A stretch of DNA of 64,000 nt from Hylemonella sp. (GTDB lineage: Bacteria; Pseudomonadota; Gammaproteobacteria; Burkholderiales; Burkholderiaceae_C): the NCBI GenBank assembly GCA_030695415.1, contig JAUYQZ010000046.1:207709-271708 (forward strand). Direction: 5' to 3'. Positions 27,654-37,575 of the stretch are shown one piece after another (the stretch's first letter is position 1; each line of letters begins with the position of its first letter). The notes beneath the pieces were generated by a model. That model ran no database searches, was not told the DNA's origin, and saw nothing but the letters and a program-made list of their open reading frames with translations. The position numbers were made by a program, and so were the translations under genes.

Positions 27654-28355
27654 TCAGGGCTGGAGACGCCAAACCGTCTTGCCGCCGCTGGCCTTGTCGA
27701 GCTGGGCCAGCACATCCGCGTGCGCTACCAGTTCCTGCTCGGATGCTGCCAGCACCGGCAACTCGAAGCGGCTCAGATCCACGCGCTCAAAGCTGCCGGT
27801 CGTGCCGAAGGTCTCGGCCACGTCGATCAAGAGCGCGTCCTGCCCCCGCGTGAGGTTGATGTAGACGTCGGCCAGCAGCTCGGCGTCGAGCAGCGCGCCG
27901 TGCAGGGTCCGTCCGGAGTTGTCCACGCCCAGCCGGTCGCACAGGGCGTCCAGGGAGTTACGCTTGCCCGGGTACATCTCCTTGGCCATGACCAGGGTAT
28001 CGGTCACGCTGGCAACGTACTGCGCAAAGCGCGGCTTGCCGATCAGCTCCAGCTCCTTGTTCAGGAAGCCGACGTCGAAGGCTGCGTTGTGGATGATGAT
28101 CTCGGCATCCTTCAGATAGGTCAGGATCTCCTCGGCCACCTCGCCGAATCTGGGCTTGTCGCGCAGGAATTCGTTGCTGATACCGTGCACCCGCAGCGCC
28201 TCCTCATGGCTGTCGCGCCCGGGGTTCAGATAGAAGTGCAGGTTGTTGCCGGTGAGTTTGCGGTTGAGCAACTCCACGCAGCCGATTTCGATGATGCGGT
28301 CGCCGCCTTCGGCGGACAGGCCCGTGGTTTCCGTGTCGAGAAAGATCTGGCGCAT
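27654..28355 (-). CDS. dnaQ: DNA polymerase III epsilon subunit (3'-5' proofreading exonuclease)
   Basis: 233 residues. The three exonuclease motifs are visible: ExoI FLDTETTG (Asp7, Glu9), ExoII HNAAFDVGFLN, and ExoIII near HGALLDAELLADVY with the catalytic His and Asp. The C-terminal region (about 180-233), which binds the alpha subunit, ends KTVWRLQP. The size fits the DnaQ of the replicative core (about 230-245). It is transcribed in the same direction as the tRNA gene and follows the isc operon. Confidence 0.95.
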   Translation of the reverse strand: MRQIFLDTETTGLSAEGGDRIIEIGCVELLNRKLTGNNLHFYLNPGRDSHEEALRVHGISNEFLRDKPRFGEVAEEILTYLKDAEIIIHNAAFDVGFLNKELELIGKPRFAQYVASVTDTLVMAKEMYPGKRNSLDALCDRLGVDNSGRTLHGALLDAELLADVYINLTRGQDALLIDVAETFGTTGSFERVDLSRFELPVLAASEQELVAHADVLAQLDKASGGKTVWRLQP

Positions 28356-28392
28356 GGGTCAGATGATATCCGTGCCGGATGTCAAATTCTGG

Positions 28393-28484
28393 CCAGCGAA
28401 AACCGTGTCAGGCCAGGCGCCGCGCACAAGCAGGTTGAACACCCGGTGAGCACGGTAACGACGCATGGCACGGTTTCTCGCTGG
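28393..28484 (-). repeat. Long-range inverted repeat downstream of fdx
   Basis: CCAGCGAAAACCGTG (28393-28407) and CACGGTTTCTCGCTGG (28469-28484) are complementary except for one extra base. The 61-nt segment between them has no open frame of note. The right arm lies 1-2 nt after the fdx stop codon. A transcript running past fdx would fold into a long stem. It could be a 3' stabiliser or a Rho-independent end without a T-run. Confidence 0.45.
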
Positions 28485-28485
28485 A

Positions 28486-28824
28486 TCAGTGATTCTCCTT
28501 GGCGTGGTTGATGGAGTACTTGGGGATCTCCACCACCACGTCCTGCTGCGCCAGTATCGCCTGGCAGCTCAGGCGCGACTGCGGCTCCAGGCCCCAGGCG
28601 CGGTCCAGCAGGTCTTCCTCGTTCTCGTCGGGTTCATTGAGCGAGCTGTAGCCCTGGCGCACGATGACGTGGCAGGTCGTGCAGGCGCAGCTCATGTCGC
28701 AGGCGTGTTCGATATTGATGTGGTTGTCGAGCATGGCCTCGCAGATCGAGGTGCCGGCCGGCGCCTTGATCTCGGCGCCCTGCGGGCAGTACTCGGGATG
28801 GGGCAGGATCTTGATGACAGGCAT
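28486..28824 (-). CDS. fdx: ISC-type [2Fe-2S] ferredoxin
   Basis: 112 residues from the ATG at 28824 (MPVIKILPHPEYCPQGAEI); a longer frame to 28893 overlaps hscA and is not ferredoxin-like. Cluster ligands are in C-D-M-S-C-A-C-T-T-C (spacing C-x5-C-x2-C) and RLSCQA. The length and the N- and C-terminal sequence are those of the adrenodoxin-like ferredoxin of isc operons. It supplies electrons for cluster assembly on IscU. It is the last gene of the operon, 22 nt after hscA. Confidence 0.96.
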   Translation of the reverse strand: MPVIKILPHPEYCPQGAEIKAPAGTSICEAMLDNHINIEHACDMSCACTTCHVIVRQGYSSLNEPDENEEDLLDRAWGLEPQSRLSCQAILAQQDVVVEIPKYSINHAKENH

Positions 28825-28846
28825 GCGGGTTCTCGAAAAGTTCGTC

Positions 28847-30703
28847 TCAGACGTTGGCGATGTTCTTGCCGGCCAGGGCCTGCTGGATGCCACGGTTCAT
28901 GCGCAGCGCGGCGAAGGCTTCGGTCCCCTTGGCCAGGGCTTCGGTGGCGGCATCGATGGCGGCCGCGTCATCCTGCGTGCGGTTGGCCTCCAGCGCGTCC
29001 ATCAGGCTGGCCATGGCACGACGCTCCTCGTCCGACAACAGGTCGGCGTCGGCTGCCAGCGCCGTGCGGGTGGCCATCAGCATGCGATCGGCCTCGACGC
29101 GGGCTTCCACCAGCGCTCGGGCGCGCATGTCTTCCTGCGCCGTGCTGAAGCTGTCCTGCAGCATCCGCGCAATCTGATCGTCGCCCAGACCATAGGACGG
29201 CTTGACCGTGATGCTGGCTTCCACGCCACTGATCTGCTCGCGCGCGCCGACCTGAAGCAGGCCGTCGGCATCGATCGTGAAGGTCACGCGGATGCGCGCT
29301 GCGCCAGCCGCCATGGGCGGGATACCGCGCAATTCGAATCTCGCCAGGCTGCGGCAGTCAGCCACGAGGTCACGCTCGCCCTGAACCACGTGCAGGGCGA
29401 GGGCGGTCTGACCGTCCTGGTAGGTGGTGAAGTCCTGCGCCATGGCGGTCGGGATGGTCTGGTTGCGCGGCACGATGCGCTCCACCAGACCACCCATGGT
29501 CTCGATGCCCAGCGAGAGCGGGATCACGTCCAGCAGCAGCAGGTCGCCGGAAGGATTGTTGCCGGCCAGCTGGTTGGCCTGGATGGCGGCGCCCAGCGCC
29601 ACCACCTCGTCCGGGTTCAAATTGGTCAGCGGCTCGCGGCCGAAGAACTCGCCCACCGTGCGGCGGATCACCGGCATGCGGGTGGAGCCGCCCACCATGA
29701 CCACGCCCTGCACTTCATCCACGCTGAGCTTGGCGTCACGCAGCACCTTGCGCACGGCCGTCATGGTGCGTGCAGTCAGTGCGGCCGTGCAGGCCTCGAA
29801 CTGGTCGCGGTTCAGGGACAGATCCACCGCTCCGCTGGAGAGCTCGATCTCGGCCGTCACGATCTCCTCGTCCGACAGAGCTTCCTTGGCCTGCCGCGCC
29901 TCGGCCATGATGCGTGCCTGGTCTTCGGGGCTGTCGGCGGTGAGTCCCGCTTCCGTCAGCATCCACTCGGCCAGAGCCCGGTCATAGTCGTCACCGCCCA
30001 GGGCCGAATCCCCGCCGGTGGCGATGACCTCGAACACACCCTTGGACAGGCGCAGGATGGAAATGTCAAAGGTGCCGCCGCCCAGGTCGTAGACGGCGTA
30101 GATGCCCTCACTGGCGTTGTCCAGGCCGTAGGCAATGGCAGCGGCGGTCGGTTCATTGATCAGGCGCAGCACGTTCAGGCCGGCCAGCTGGGCCGCGTCC
30201 TTGGTCGCCTGGCGCTGGGCATCGTCGAAATAGGCGGGCACCGTGATGACCGCGCCATAGAGATCGTCGTTGAAGCTGTCTTCGGCGCGGTAGCGCAGCG
30301 TCGCCAGGATCTCGGCGCTCACCTCCACCGGCGTCTTCTCGCCATCGATCGTTCGCACGCGGACCATGCCCGGCGCATCGACCAGGGCATAAGGCAGCTT
30401 GGCGGCCTGGTGCACATCGGCCAGACCTCGCCCCATGAGGCGCTTGACGGAAGCGATGGTGTTGCCCGGATCGTTGATCTGGTGCGCCAGGGCCTCATGG
30501 CCGATCTGCCGGCCGCCCTGGGGAAGGTAGCGCACCACGGACGGCAGGATCACGCGGCCCTGCTCGTCGGGCAGGCACTCGGACACGCCGCTGCGCACGG
30601 CAGCGACCAGGGAATGGGTGGTGCCCAGGTCGATGCCCACCGCGATGCGCCGCTGGTGCGGATCGGGGGCCTGGCCGGGTTCGGAAATCTGCAGCAGTGC
30701 CAT
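28847..30703 (-). CDS. hscA: Fe-S assembly chaperone HscA (Hsp70 family)
   Basis: 618 residues, typical HscA length. ATPase motifs: [10 protein letters not shown] at residues 22-31, [13 protein letters not shown], and [10 protein letters not shown]. The substrate-binding domain includes [14 protein letters not shown] and the following beta-sandwich. It is shorter than DnaK and lies between hscB and fdx. With HscB it drives transfer of the cluster from IscU. The antisense strand has a long open frame, which is a GC-bias shadow. Confidence 0.96.
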   Translation of the reverse strand: MALLQISEPGQAPDPHQRRIAVGIDLGTTHSLVAAVRSGVSECLPDEQGRVILPSVVRYLPQGGRQIGHEALAHQINDPGNTIASVKRLMGRGLADVHQAAKLPYALVDAPGMVRVRTIDGEKTPVEVSAEILATLRYRAEDSFNDDLYGAVITVPAYFDDAQRQATKDAAQLAGLNVLRLINEPTAAAIAYGLDNASEGIYAVYDLGGGTFDISILRLSKGVFEVIATGGDSALGGDDYDRALAEWMLTEAGLTADSPEDQARIMAEARQAKEALSDEEIVTAEIELSSGAVDLSLNRDQFEACTAALTARTMTAVRKVLRDAKLSVDEVQGVVMVGGSTRMPVIRRTVGEFFGREPLTNLNPDEVVALGAAIQANQLAGNNPSGDLLLLDVIPLSLGIETMGGLVERIVPRNQTIPTAMAQDFTTYQDGQTALALHVVQGERDLVADCRSLARFELRGIPPMAAGAARIRVTFTIDADGLLQVGAREQISGVEASITVKPSYGLGDDQIARMLQDSFSTAQEDMRARALVEARVEADRMLMATRTALAADADLLSDEERRAMASLMDALEANRTQDDAAAIDAATEALAKGTEAFAALRMNRGIQQALAGKNIANV

Positions 30704-30733
30704 CGTTGTTCTTTTCTGGTTCAGGGCGAATTG

Positions 30734-31261
30734 TCACCCGAGCCGGCTCTCCATCCTGTCGTAACGGGCTTCGATATCACGGGCAAATCGCTCGATGAAC
30801 ATCAGCGCCCTCACCTGCGTCACGGCGCCGGCGTCATCCTTGGCCTGGTCCAGCAGCTGCTCGCAGCGCTGCAGCAGGTTTTCTCGGCTGCGCTTGACTT
30901 CCTCATTCAGGGCATCGAGCGCCGTGATGTCCTGCGCATCGTCCAGCGTCTCACGCCATTCCATCTGCTGCATCAGGAACTCGGCCGGCATGGCCGTGTT
31001 GTTCTCGGCATTGACGGGAGCGCCGTGCAGTTCGCACAGGTAGGCAGCACGTCGGAGCGGATCTTTCAGGCGCTGGTAGGCCTCGTTGATGCGCACCGAC
31101 CACTGCATGGCCACGCGCTGGGCTGCAGCCCCCTGGGCGGCGAACTTGTCGGGATGGGCCTCGCGCTGCAGCTCCTTCCAGCGCGCATCGATGGCAGCGC
31201 GGTCCTGCTTGAACTGCTGCGGCAGGCCAAAGAGTTCGAAGTCGTCGGACTGGAGATTCAC
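30734..31261 (-). CDS. hscB: Fe-S assembly co-chaperone HscB (J-domain)
   Basis: 175 residues if translation starts at the GTG at 31261, which overlaps the iscA stop (GTGA). The frame can be extended 9 codons to 31288, but [14 protein letters not shown] is the family's normal start. The J-domain has the essential H-P-D (EAHPDKFA), and the C-terminal three-helix domain binds IscU ([14 protein letters not shown]). The tight overlap implies coupled translation with iscA. Confidence 0.94.
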   Translation of the reverse strand: MNLQSDDFELFGLPQQFKQDRAAIDARWKELQREAHPDKFAAQGAAAQRVAMQWSVRINEAYQRLKDPLRRAAYLCELHGAPVNAENNTAMPAEFLMQQMEWRETLDDAQDITALDALNEEVKRSRENLLQRCEQLLDQAKDDAGAVTQVRALMFIERFARDIEARYDRMESRLG

Positions 31262-31581
31262 ACCCGGAACGATTCGCCGCATCCGCAACGGTCACGCTCG
31301 TTCGGATTGTTGAAACGGAAACCCTCATTCAGGCCCTCGCGGACATAGTCCAGCTGGGTGCCGTCAATGTAGGAGAGGCTCTTGGGATCGATCAGCACCT
31401 TGACGCCATGGTCTTCGAAGACGATGTCTTCCGAGGCGATCTCGTCCACGTACTCGAGTTTGTAAGCCAGGCCCGAGCAACCCGTGGTCTTGACACCCAG
31501 GCGCACGCCTACGCCCTTGCCCCGCTTGCTCAGATAGCGTGTCACATGCCGGGCCGCGGCTTCAGTCAGGGAAACTGCCAT
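31258..31581 (-). CDS. iscA: A-type Fe-S carrier protein IscA
   Basis: 107 residues, full length. The three ligand cysteines are in T-G-C-S-G near residue 35 and C-G-C near residues 99-101 (RCGCGESF). Its position between iscU and hscB identifies it as IscA rather than ErpA. It accepts or delivers Fe-S clusters. It is preceded by a 121-nt gap holding a palindromic repeat. Confidence 0.96.
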   Translation of the reverse strand: MAVSLTEAAARHVTRYLSKRGKGVGVRLGVKTTGCSGLAYKLEYVDEIASEDIVFEDHGVKVLIDPKSLSYIDGTQLDYVREGLNEGFRFNNPNERDRCGCGESFRV

Positions 31582-31655
31582 TTCAGTCTTTCAAGCTCCG
31601 TGTGCTCACACTCAGTACCAGGGCACCCGTGGAACCGGCTTGGCCGGGCCACCGG

Positions 31656-31702
31656 GTGCGCCCCCTTGAAGGGGGAAGCGCCGCAGGCGCATCGGGGGGC
31701 AC
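31656..31702. repeat. Palindromic repeat between iscU and iscA
   Basis: A 47-bp element with outer arms GTGC/GCAC and CCCCC/GGGGG. Inside are two small dyads, CCCCCTTGAAGGGGG (31661-31675) and GCGCCGCAGGCGC (31678-31690). It directly abuts the iscU stop codon. Elements of this form (C-run, TTGA, G-run, GCGCCGCAGGCGC, G-run) are a dispersed intergenic repeat in Comamonadaceae. In the mRNA it would fold strongly and could stabilise iscRSU. Confidence 0.75.
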
Positions 31703-32089
31703 TTAATGCGCGTGTTTCTTGCGGTAATCATCCACCGCGGCCTTGATCGCATCTTCGGCCAGGATGGAGCAATGGATCTTGACCGGCGGCAGGGCCAGCT
31801 CCTCGGCGATCTCGCTGTTCTTCAGCGCAGCGGCCTGGTCCAGGGTCTTGCCCTTGACCCATTCGGTCACCAGCGAACTGGAAGCAATGGCCGAACCGCA
31901 GCCGTAGGTCTTGAAGCGCGCATCCTCGATGACACCGGTGCTCGGGTTCACCTTGATCTGCAGCTTCATCACGTCACCGCAGGCGGGCGCGCCCACCATG
32001 CCGGTGCCTACCGTGTCATCGCCCTTGTCGAAGGAGCCGACGTTGCGCGGGTTTTCGTAGTGATCAACGACTTTTTCAGAATATGCCAT
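31703..32089 (-). CDS. iscU: Fe-S cluster scaffold protein IscU
   Basis: 128 residues. Ligand cysteines: GAPACGD near residue 37, YGCGSA near residue 63, and KIHCSILAEDAI near residue 106. The HscA recognition motif LPPVKIHC is intact. It starts MAYSEKVVDHYENPRNVGSF, as in other IscU proteins. Clusters are built here with sulfur from IscS. It follows iscS by 26 nt. Confidence 0.97.
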   Translation of the reverse strand: MAYSEKVVDHYENPRNVGSFDKGDDTVGTGMVGAPACGDVMKLQIKVNPSTGVIEDARFKTYGCGSAIASSSLVTEWVKGKTLDQAAALKNSEIAEELALPPVKIHCSILAEDAIKAAVDDYRKKHAH

Positions 32090-32115
32090 GGTCTTGCCTC
32101 TTTAATCAGTCAATA

Positions 32116-33336
32116 TCAATGGGCGGCCCACTGGATGGTGCTCAGGTCCACGCCGTCCTGGAACATCTCCCACAGGGGGCTGAGCTCGCGCAGCTTGGCC
32201 ACGTTGTGCTTGATGGTGGTGATGGCGTAATCGATTTCTTCTTCGGTCGTGAAACGGCCGATGGTCATGCGCAGGCTGCTGTGGGCCAGTTCGTCGCTGC
32301 GACCGAGGGCGCGCAGCACATAACTGGGCTCCAGGCTGGCCGAGGTACAGGCCGAACCGGAAGACACCGCCAGGCCCTTGATGCCCATGATCAGCGACTC
32401 GCCCTCGACGAAGTTGAAGCTCATGTTCAGGTTTTGCGGCACGCGCTTTTCCAGGCTGCCGTTCACATAGACCTGTTCGATGTCCTTCAGGCCGTCGAGC
32501 AGGCGCTGCTGCAGCTTGCGGGCCTTGGCCAGGTCCTGGGCCATCTCGGCCTTGGCAATGCGGAAGGCCTCGCCCATGCCGACGCACTGGTGGGTCGGCA
32601 AGGTGCCCGAGCGCATGCCACGCTCGTGGCCACCGCCGTGGATCTGCGCTTCAAGGCGCACACGCGGCTTGCGACGCACGTAGAGCGCCCCGATGCCTTT
32701 GGGGCCGTAGGTCTTGTGGGCCGTCATGCTCATCAGGTCGATGGGCAGGCTGTTCATGTCGATCTCGACCCGGCCCGTCGCCTGGGCGGCATCCACATGC
32801 AGCAGTATGCCCTTTTCACGGCACAGCGCGCCAATGGCGGGGATGTCCTGGATCACGCCGATTTCGTTGTTCACGAAAAGGATGCTGATGATGATCGTGT
32901 CGGGGCGAATGGCCGCCTTCAGCGCGTCCATGTTGACCAGGCCGTCTTCCTGCACGTCCAGGTAGGTTGCCTCAAAGCCTTGCCGCTCCAGCTCACGCAG
33001 GGTGTCCAGCACGGCCTTGTGCTCGGTCTTGAGGGTAATGAGGTGCTTGCCCTTGCCCTGGTAGAAGTGGGCTGCGCCCTTGAGAGCCAGGTTGATGGAT
33101 TCGGTGGCGCCGGAAGTCCAGACGATTTCGCGCGGGTCGGCGCCAATCAGATCGGCCACCTGGCCACGCGCCTTTTCCACGGCGGCCTCGGCCTCCCAGC
33201 CCCAGGCGTGACTACGTGAAGCCGGGTTGCCGAAGTGCTCGCGCAACCAGGGAATCATGGCGTCGACCACGCGGGGGTCGCAAGGCGTGGTGGCACCGTA
33301 ATCCATGTAGATCGGAAAGTGGGGCGTCATATCCAT
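32116..33336 (-). CDS. iscS: Cysteine desulfurase IscS
   Basis: 406 residues. PLP lysine lies in [18 protein letters not shown]. The catalytic Cys loop is [19 protein letters not shown] near residue 328, the long-loop group I type. An alternative start ATG lies two codons downstream. It supplies persulfide sulfur for clusters and other thio-cofactors. It is the second gene of the isc operon, 53 nt after iscR. Confidence 0.97.
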   Translation of the reverse strand: MDMTPHFPIYMDYGATTPCDPRVVDAMIPWLREHFGNPASRSHAWGWEAEAAVEKARGQVADLIGADPREIVWTSGATESINLALKGAAHFYQGKGKHLITLKTEHKAVLDTLRELERQGFEATYLDVQEDGLVNMDALKAAIRPDTIIISILFVNNEIGVIQDIPAIGALCREKGILLHVDAAQATGRVEIDMNSLPIDLMSMTAHKTYGPKGIGALYVRRKPRVRLEAQIHGGGHERGMRSGTLPTHQCVGMGEAFRIAKAEMAQDLAKARKLQQRLLDGLKDIEQVYVNGSLEKRVPQNLNMSFNFVEGESLIMGIKGLAVSSGSACTSASLEPSYVLRALGRSDELAHSSLRMTIGRFTTEEEIDYAITTIKHNVAKLRELSPLWEMFQDGVDLSTIQWAAH

Positions 33337-33389
33337 AGTTGTCTAAAAACGAACAGTCGATAAAGCGAAATGGCGCAGGCGTGGCCGGA

Positions 33390-33926
33390 TCAGGACTTGG
33401 AAAACGCGTTACCCAGGGCAAAGACTGAGTTGGGCGCGTTCACCCGCACCGGCTTGACCACCGGGGCGCTGGAAATGGCCCGCTTGACCATGGGCTTGTC
33501 CTCGATGGTGATGCCCTTGGCGAGCTGCTCGTCGACCAGCTTCTGCAGGGTGACCGAGTCCAGGAACTCGACCATGCGGGTGTTCAGGGAAGCCCAGAGT
33601 TCGTGCGTCATGCAGCGGCCGCCGTCGCCCAGGCAGTTTTCCTTGCCGCCGCACTGGGTGGCGTCGATGGGCTCGTCCACCGACAGGATGATGTCCGCCA
33701 CGGTGATCTCGGCCGCCTTGCGGGCCAGGGTGTAGCCGCCGCCGGGACCGCGGGTGGATTCGACGAGCTCGTGACGACGCAGCTTGCCGAAGAGCTGCTC
33801 CAGGTAGGACAGGGAAATCTGCTGGCGCTGGCTGATGGCAGCCAAGGTCACAGGGCCATTGCTCTGCCGCAGGGCCAGATCAATCATGGCGGTGACCGCA
33901 AAGCGGCCTTTGGTCGTGAGACGCAT
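33390..33926 (-). CDS. iscR: Rrf2-family Fe-S regulator IscR
   Basis: 178 residues. N-terminal winged helix (MRLTTKGRFAVTAMIDLALR, then SYLEQLFGKLRRHELVESTR). Cluster ligands are Cys92, Cys98 and Cys105 with His108; relative to E. coli (92, 98, 104, His107) one residue is inserted before the third Cys. The tail of about 45 residues is not conserved. It senses cluster status and represses its own operon. An IscR-type site lies directly upstream. The ribosome site AAAAGGAGTTT is strong. Confidence 0.96.
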   Translation of the reverse strand: MRLTTKGRFAVTAMIDLALRQSNGPVTLAAISQRQQISLSYLEQLFGKLRRHELVESTRGPGGGYTLARKAAEITVADIILSVDEPIDATQCGGKENCLGDGGRCMTHELWASLNTRMVEFLDSVTLQKLVDEQLAKGITIEDKPMVKRAISSAPVVKPVRVNAPNSVFALGNAFSKS

Positions 33927-33937
33927 GGCAAACTCCT

Positions 33938-33961
33938 TTTCCGAGTAATTGGGTCAACTAT
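33938..33961 (-). promoter_or_regulatory. Candidate IscR type-1 binding site upstream of iscR
   Basis: On the minus strand the 24 bases start ATAGTTGACC and continue through CAATTA to CTCGG. The left half ATA-GTTGAC matches the type-1 IscR consensus (ATASYYGACT...) and the right half is degenerate. It ends about 12 nt before the iscR start, next to its ribosome site. TATAGT overlapping its left end could be the -10. Autorepression by [2Fe-2S]-IscR would fit. Confidence 0.6.
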
Positions 33962-34036
33962 AACAAAAAACCAAGTTCCGCGCTCGGGATAGGGGCCTGG
34001 CAGCTCAGGTGGCGGCCATCACGGGGCTTGCCCCGT

Positions 34037-36163
34037 TCAAGGCGAAACCGGCAGGCCAGCCGGATGGTCCGGCACGGCAGCTCCGAAGGCCCGGGCCTTG
34101 AGCAGGCCCAGCTGGTCGCGCACGCGGGCGGCCTGCTCGAACTCCAGGTTGCGGGCATGTTCCAGCATCAACTTTTCCAGTCGCTTGATTTCGCGCGCAA
34201 TGTCCTTCTCGCTCATGTCCTCGACCTGGGCGCGGGCCATCGATTCCTGTTCCAGGCGCTCGGCCTCGCGACCGGCCTTCTCGCTGTAGACGCCGTCGAT
34301 CAGGTCCCTCACCTGCTTGACGATGGCGCGTGGCGTGATGCCGTGTTCGATGTTGTGCTCGACCTGCTTGGCACGCCGACGCTCGGTCTCGCCGATGGCG
34401 CGGGCCATGGAATCGGTCACCCGATCGCCATACAGGATGGCCCGACCGTTCAGGTTGCGCGCGGCCCGGCCGATGGTCTGGATCAGCGAGCGCTCCGAGC
34501 GCAGAAAGCCCTCCTTGTCCGCGTCCAGAATGGCCACCAGAGACACCTCGGGAATATCCAGCCCTTCGCGCAACAGGTTGATGCCGACCAGCACATCGAA
34601 AGCGCCAAGGCGCAAGTCACGCAGGATCTCCACGCGCTCCACCGTGTCCACATCACTGTGCAGGTAGCGCACTTTGACGCCGTTGTCCGTCAGATAGTCG
34701 GTCAGCTGCTCGGCCATGCGCTTCGTCAGGGTGGTGATGAGCACCCGCTCGTGCTTTTCAACCCGGATGCGGATCTCCTGCAGCACGTCGTCCACCTGGT
34801 GCGTCGCGGGGCGCACCTCCAGCGCCGGGTCTACCAGGCCGGTGGGACGCACCAGCTGCTCCACCACCTGGCCGGTGTGCTCCTTCTCCCAGTTGCCCGG
34901 CGTAGCTGAGACAAAGATCGCCTGGCGCATCTTGGTCTCGAATTCCTCGAACTTGAGCGGCCGGTTGTCCAGCGCGCTGGGCAGGCGAAAACCATACTCC
35001 ACCAGCGTGGTCTTGCGGGCCCGGTCGCCGTTGTACATGCCGCCAAACTGGCCGATCAGCACGTGGCTTTCATCCAGGAACATCAGCGCGTCCTTGGGCA
35101 GATAGTCCGTCAGTGTGGAGGGCGGCTCGCCCGGTGCAGCGCCACTCAGGTGCCGGGTGTAGTTCTCGATGCCCTTGCAGTGCCCCACCTCGGCCAGCAT
35201 TTCCAGGTCGAAGCGCGTACGCTGCTCCAGGCGCTGGGCTTCCACCAGCTTGCCCATGGACACGAACTCCTTGATCCGATCGGCCAGTTCGACCTTGATG
35301 GTCTCCACGGCAGCCAGAACCTGCTCGCGCGGCGTCACGTAGTGGCTGCTCGGATAGACCGTGAAACGCGGGATCTTCTGGCGGATGCGCCCGGTCAACG
35401 GATCGAACAGCTGCAGGCTCTCGATCTCATCGTCAAAGAGTTCGATGCGCAGAGCCATCTCGGAATGTTCAGCGGGGAACACGTCGATGGTGTCGCCGCG
35501 GACACGGAACTTGCCGCGCGAGAACTCCATGTCGTTGCGCTGGTACTGCATGCGCACCAGCTGGGCGATCACGTCACGCTGGCCCAGCTTGTCGCCCGCG
35601 CGCAGCGTCATCACCATCTGGTGGTAAGCCTCGGGCTGGCCGATACCGTAGATGGCAGAGACGGTGGCCACGATCACCACATCGCGCCGCTCCAGCAGGC
35701 TCTTGGTGCATGACAGGCGCATCTGCTCGATGTGCTCGTTGATCGCGCTGTCCTTCTCGATGAAGAGGTCGCGCTGCGGCACATAGGCCTCGGGCTGGTA
35801 GTAGTCGTAGTAGCTGACGAAGTACTCCACCGCGTTCTTCGGGAAAAACTCGCGGAACTCGCTGTAGAGCTGGGCCGCCAGGGTCTTGTTGGGTGCAAAA
35901 ACGATGGCCGGGCGCCCCATGCGGGCAATCACATTGGCCATGGTGTAGGTCTTGCCCGAACCCGTCACGCCCAACAGGGTCTGGTAGACCTCGCCGTTCT
36001 CCACCCCCTCGACCAGCTGGTTGATCGCCTCGGGCTGATCGCCGGCCGGCGGATAAGGCTGGTAGAGCTCGAAAGGCGAACCGGGGTAGCTGACAAAACG
36101 GCCTTCGGCGGGACTTTCGGCGACGCTGGCCTCGGGCGCGGGGATTGCTGATACGTCTTGCAT
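34037..36163 (-). CDS. uvrB: Excinuclease ABC subunit B
   Basis: 708 residues from the ATG at 36163, preceded by CAGGTTGAC; an ATG at 36184 has no ribosome site. Walker A is [13 protein letters not shown]. The beta-hairpin is [12 protein letters not shown], and helicase motifs include [11 protein letters not shown] and QTIGRAARN. The C-terminal UVR coiled-coil that binds UvrC is present ([20 protein letters not shown]). It is the damage-verification helicase of nucleotide excision repair. It is divergent from the aminotransferase gene. A hairpin ACGGGGC-TT-GCCCCGT (34021-34036) lies just after its stop but has no T-run. Confidence 0.97.
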   Translation of the reverse strand: MQDVSAIPAPEASVAESPAEGRFVSYPGSPFELYQPYPPAGDQPEAINQLVEGVENGEVYQTLLGVTGSGKTYTMANVIARMGRPAIVFAPNKTLAAQLYSEFREFFPKNAVEYFVSYYDYYQPEAYVPQRDLFIEKDSAINEHIEQMRLSCTKSLLERRDVVIVATVSAIYGIGQPEAYHQMVMTLRAGDKLGQRDVIAQLVRMQYQRNDMEFSRGKFRVRGDTIDVFPAEHSEMALRIELFDDEIESLQLFDPLTGRIRQKIPRFTVYPSSHYVTPREQVLAAVETIKVELADRIKEFVSMGKLVEAQRLEQRTRFDLEMLAEVGHCKGIENYTRHLSGAAPGEPPSTLTDYLPKDALMFLDESHVLIGQFGGMYNGDRARKTTLVEYGFRLPSALDNRPLKFEEFETKMRQAIFVSATPGNWEKEHTGQVVEQLVRPTGLVDPALEVRPATHQVDDVLQEIRIRVEKHERVLITTLTKRMAEQLTDYLTDNGVKVRYLHSDVDTVERVEILRDLRLGAFDVLVGINLLREGLDIPEVSLVAILDADKEGFLRSERSLIQTIGRAARNLNGRAILYGDRVTDSMARAIGETERRRAKQVEHNIEHGITPRAIVKQVRDLIDGVYSEKAGREAERLEQESMARAQVEDMSEKDIAREIKRLEKLMLEHARNLEFEQAARVRDQLGLLKARAFGAAVPDHPAGLPVSP

Positions 36164-36303
36164 GTCAACCTGATGAAGGACCATTTGCGGAGCCCGGTAA
36201 AATTCGGGCCAACCCGAAAGAATACGTCATTCCGGCTCCAGTGTGCAGCCTGCTACCCGGACGGGATGAATTCACCACTTCACAACTTTTCCAAGGAACC
36301 GAC

Positions 36304-37500
36304 ATGTCCATGTTCTCCGCCGTCGAAATGGCACCGCGCGACCCCATCCTGGGTCTGAACGAGCAGTTCAATGCCGACACCAATCCCGCCAAGGTCAACC
36401 TGGGCGTGGGCGTGTATTTCGACGACAACGGCAAGCTGCCCCTGCTGCAGTGCGTGCAGGCGGCCGAGAAAGCCATGATGGACAAGCCCACCGCCCGCGG
36501 TTACCTGCCGATCGACGGCATTGCGGCCTACGACGCCGCCGTGAAGACGCTGGTCTTCGGCGCCGACAGCGAACCCGTCAAGAGCGGCCGTGTCGCCACC
36601 GTGCAGGGCATCGGCGGCACCGGTGGCCTGAAGATCGGCGCCGACTTCCTCAAGAAGCTCAACCCCACGGCCAAGGTGCTGATCTCCGACCCGAGCTGGG
36701 AAAACCACCGCGCCCTGTTCACCAGCGCCGGTTTCACGGTCGAGAGCTACCGTTATTACGACGCCGCCAAGCGTGGTGTGGACTTCGCCGGCATGCTGGC
36801 CGACATCCAGGCCGCCCCGGCCGGCACCATCATCCTGCTGCACGCCTGCTGCCACAACCCCACCGGCTATGACATCACCGCCGCCCAGTGGGACCAGGTC
36901 ATCGCCGCCATCAAGTCCAAGAACCTGGTGGCCTTCCTCGACATGGCCTACCAGGGCTTTGGCCATGGCATCACCGAAGACGGCGCCGTGATTGCCAAGT
37001 TTGTCGCCGCCGGCCTGGACTTCTTCGTCTCCACCAGCTTCTCCAAGAGCTTCAGCCTCTATGGCGAGCGGGTGGGCGCCCTGAGTGTGCTGTGCGCCAG
37101 CAAGGAAGAAGCCGACCGCGTGCTGAGCCAGCTCAAGATCGTGATCCGCACCAACTACAGCAACCCGCCGACCCATGGCGGCGCCGTGGTGGCCGCCGTG
37201 CTGAATAACCCCGAGCTGCGCGCCCTGTGGGAGAAGGAGTTGGGCGAGATGCGCATGCGCATCAAGGCCATGCGCCAGAAGCTGGTGGACGGCCTGAAGG
37301 CCGCCGGCGTGAAGCAGGACATGAGCTTCATCACCACCCAGATCGGCATGTTCAGCTACTCCGGCCTCTCCAAGGACCAGATGGTGCGCCTGCGCAGCGA
37401 GTTCGGCATCTACGGCACCGACACCGGCCGCATGTGCGTGGCCGCGCTCAACAGCAAGAACATCGACTACGTCTGCCAGGCGATTGCCAAGGTGATGTAA
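36304..37500 (+). CDS. tyrB: Aromatic/aspartate aminotransferase (class I, PLP)
   Basis: 398 residues from the ATG at 36304, with AAGGAAC 6 nt upstream. Starts further 5' would lie in the uvrB promoter region. Family marks: NLGVGVYFDDNGKLPLL, YLPIDGIAAYDAAV, HACCHNPTGYDIT, the PLP lysine in STSFSKSFSLYGERVGAL, and C-terminal GRMCVAALN. It moves amino groups between aspartate or aromatic amino acids and 2-oxoglutarate. Whether it acts mainly as AspC or TyrB cannot be decided from motifs alone. A perfect terminator follows. Confidence 0.92.
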   Translation: MSMFSAVEMAPRDPILGLNEQFNADTNPAKVNLGVGVYFDDNGKLPLLQCVQAAEKAMMDKPTARGYLPIDGIAAYDAAVKTLVFGADSEPVKSGRVATVQGIGGTGGLKIGADFLKKLNPTAKVLISDPSWENHRALFTSAGFTVESYRYYDAAKRGVDFAGMLADIQAAPAGTIILLHACCHNPTGYDITAAQWDQVIAAIKSKNLVAFLDMAYQGFGHGITEDGAVIAKFVAAGLDFFVSTSFSKSFSLYGERVGALSVLCASKEEADRVLSQLKIVIRTNYSNPPTHGGAVVAAVLNNPELRALWEKELGEMRMRIKAMRQKLVDGLKAAGVKQDMSFITTQIGMFSYSGLSKDQMVRLRSEFGIYGTDTGRMCVAALNSKNIDYVCQAIAKVM

Positions 37501-37516
37501 GCGGACTCTTTCCGCC

Positions 37517-37548
37517 ATGAAAAAGCCGCCCTCGGGCGGCTTTTTCAT
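37517..37548. terminator. Bidirectional terminator between convergent genes
   Basis: Perfect 15-bp stem ATGAAAAAGCCGCCC / GGGCGGCTTTTTCAT with a 2-nt gap. It has A-runs and T-runs on both sides, so it can stop the aminotransferase transcript and, from the other strand, the patatin operon. Confidence 0.93.
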
Positions 37549-37575
37549 GAGGGGCGATGACCGGTCGAGGTTCTG

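Noticed and set aside
28664..31348. An 894-codon open frame antisense to fdx, hscA and hscB.
   Set aside because: It covers three convincing isc genes on the other strand; nothing in it resembles a protein family.
34021..34036. Hairpin ACGGGGC-TT-GCCCCGT after uvrB as an intrinsic terminator.
   Set aside because: No T-run on either side; kept only as a note in the uvrB entry.
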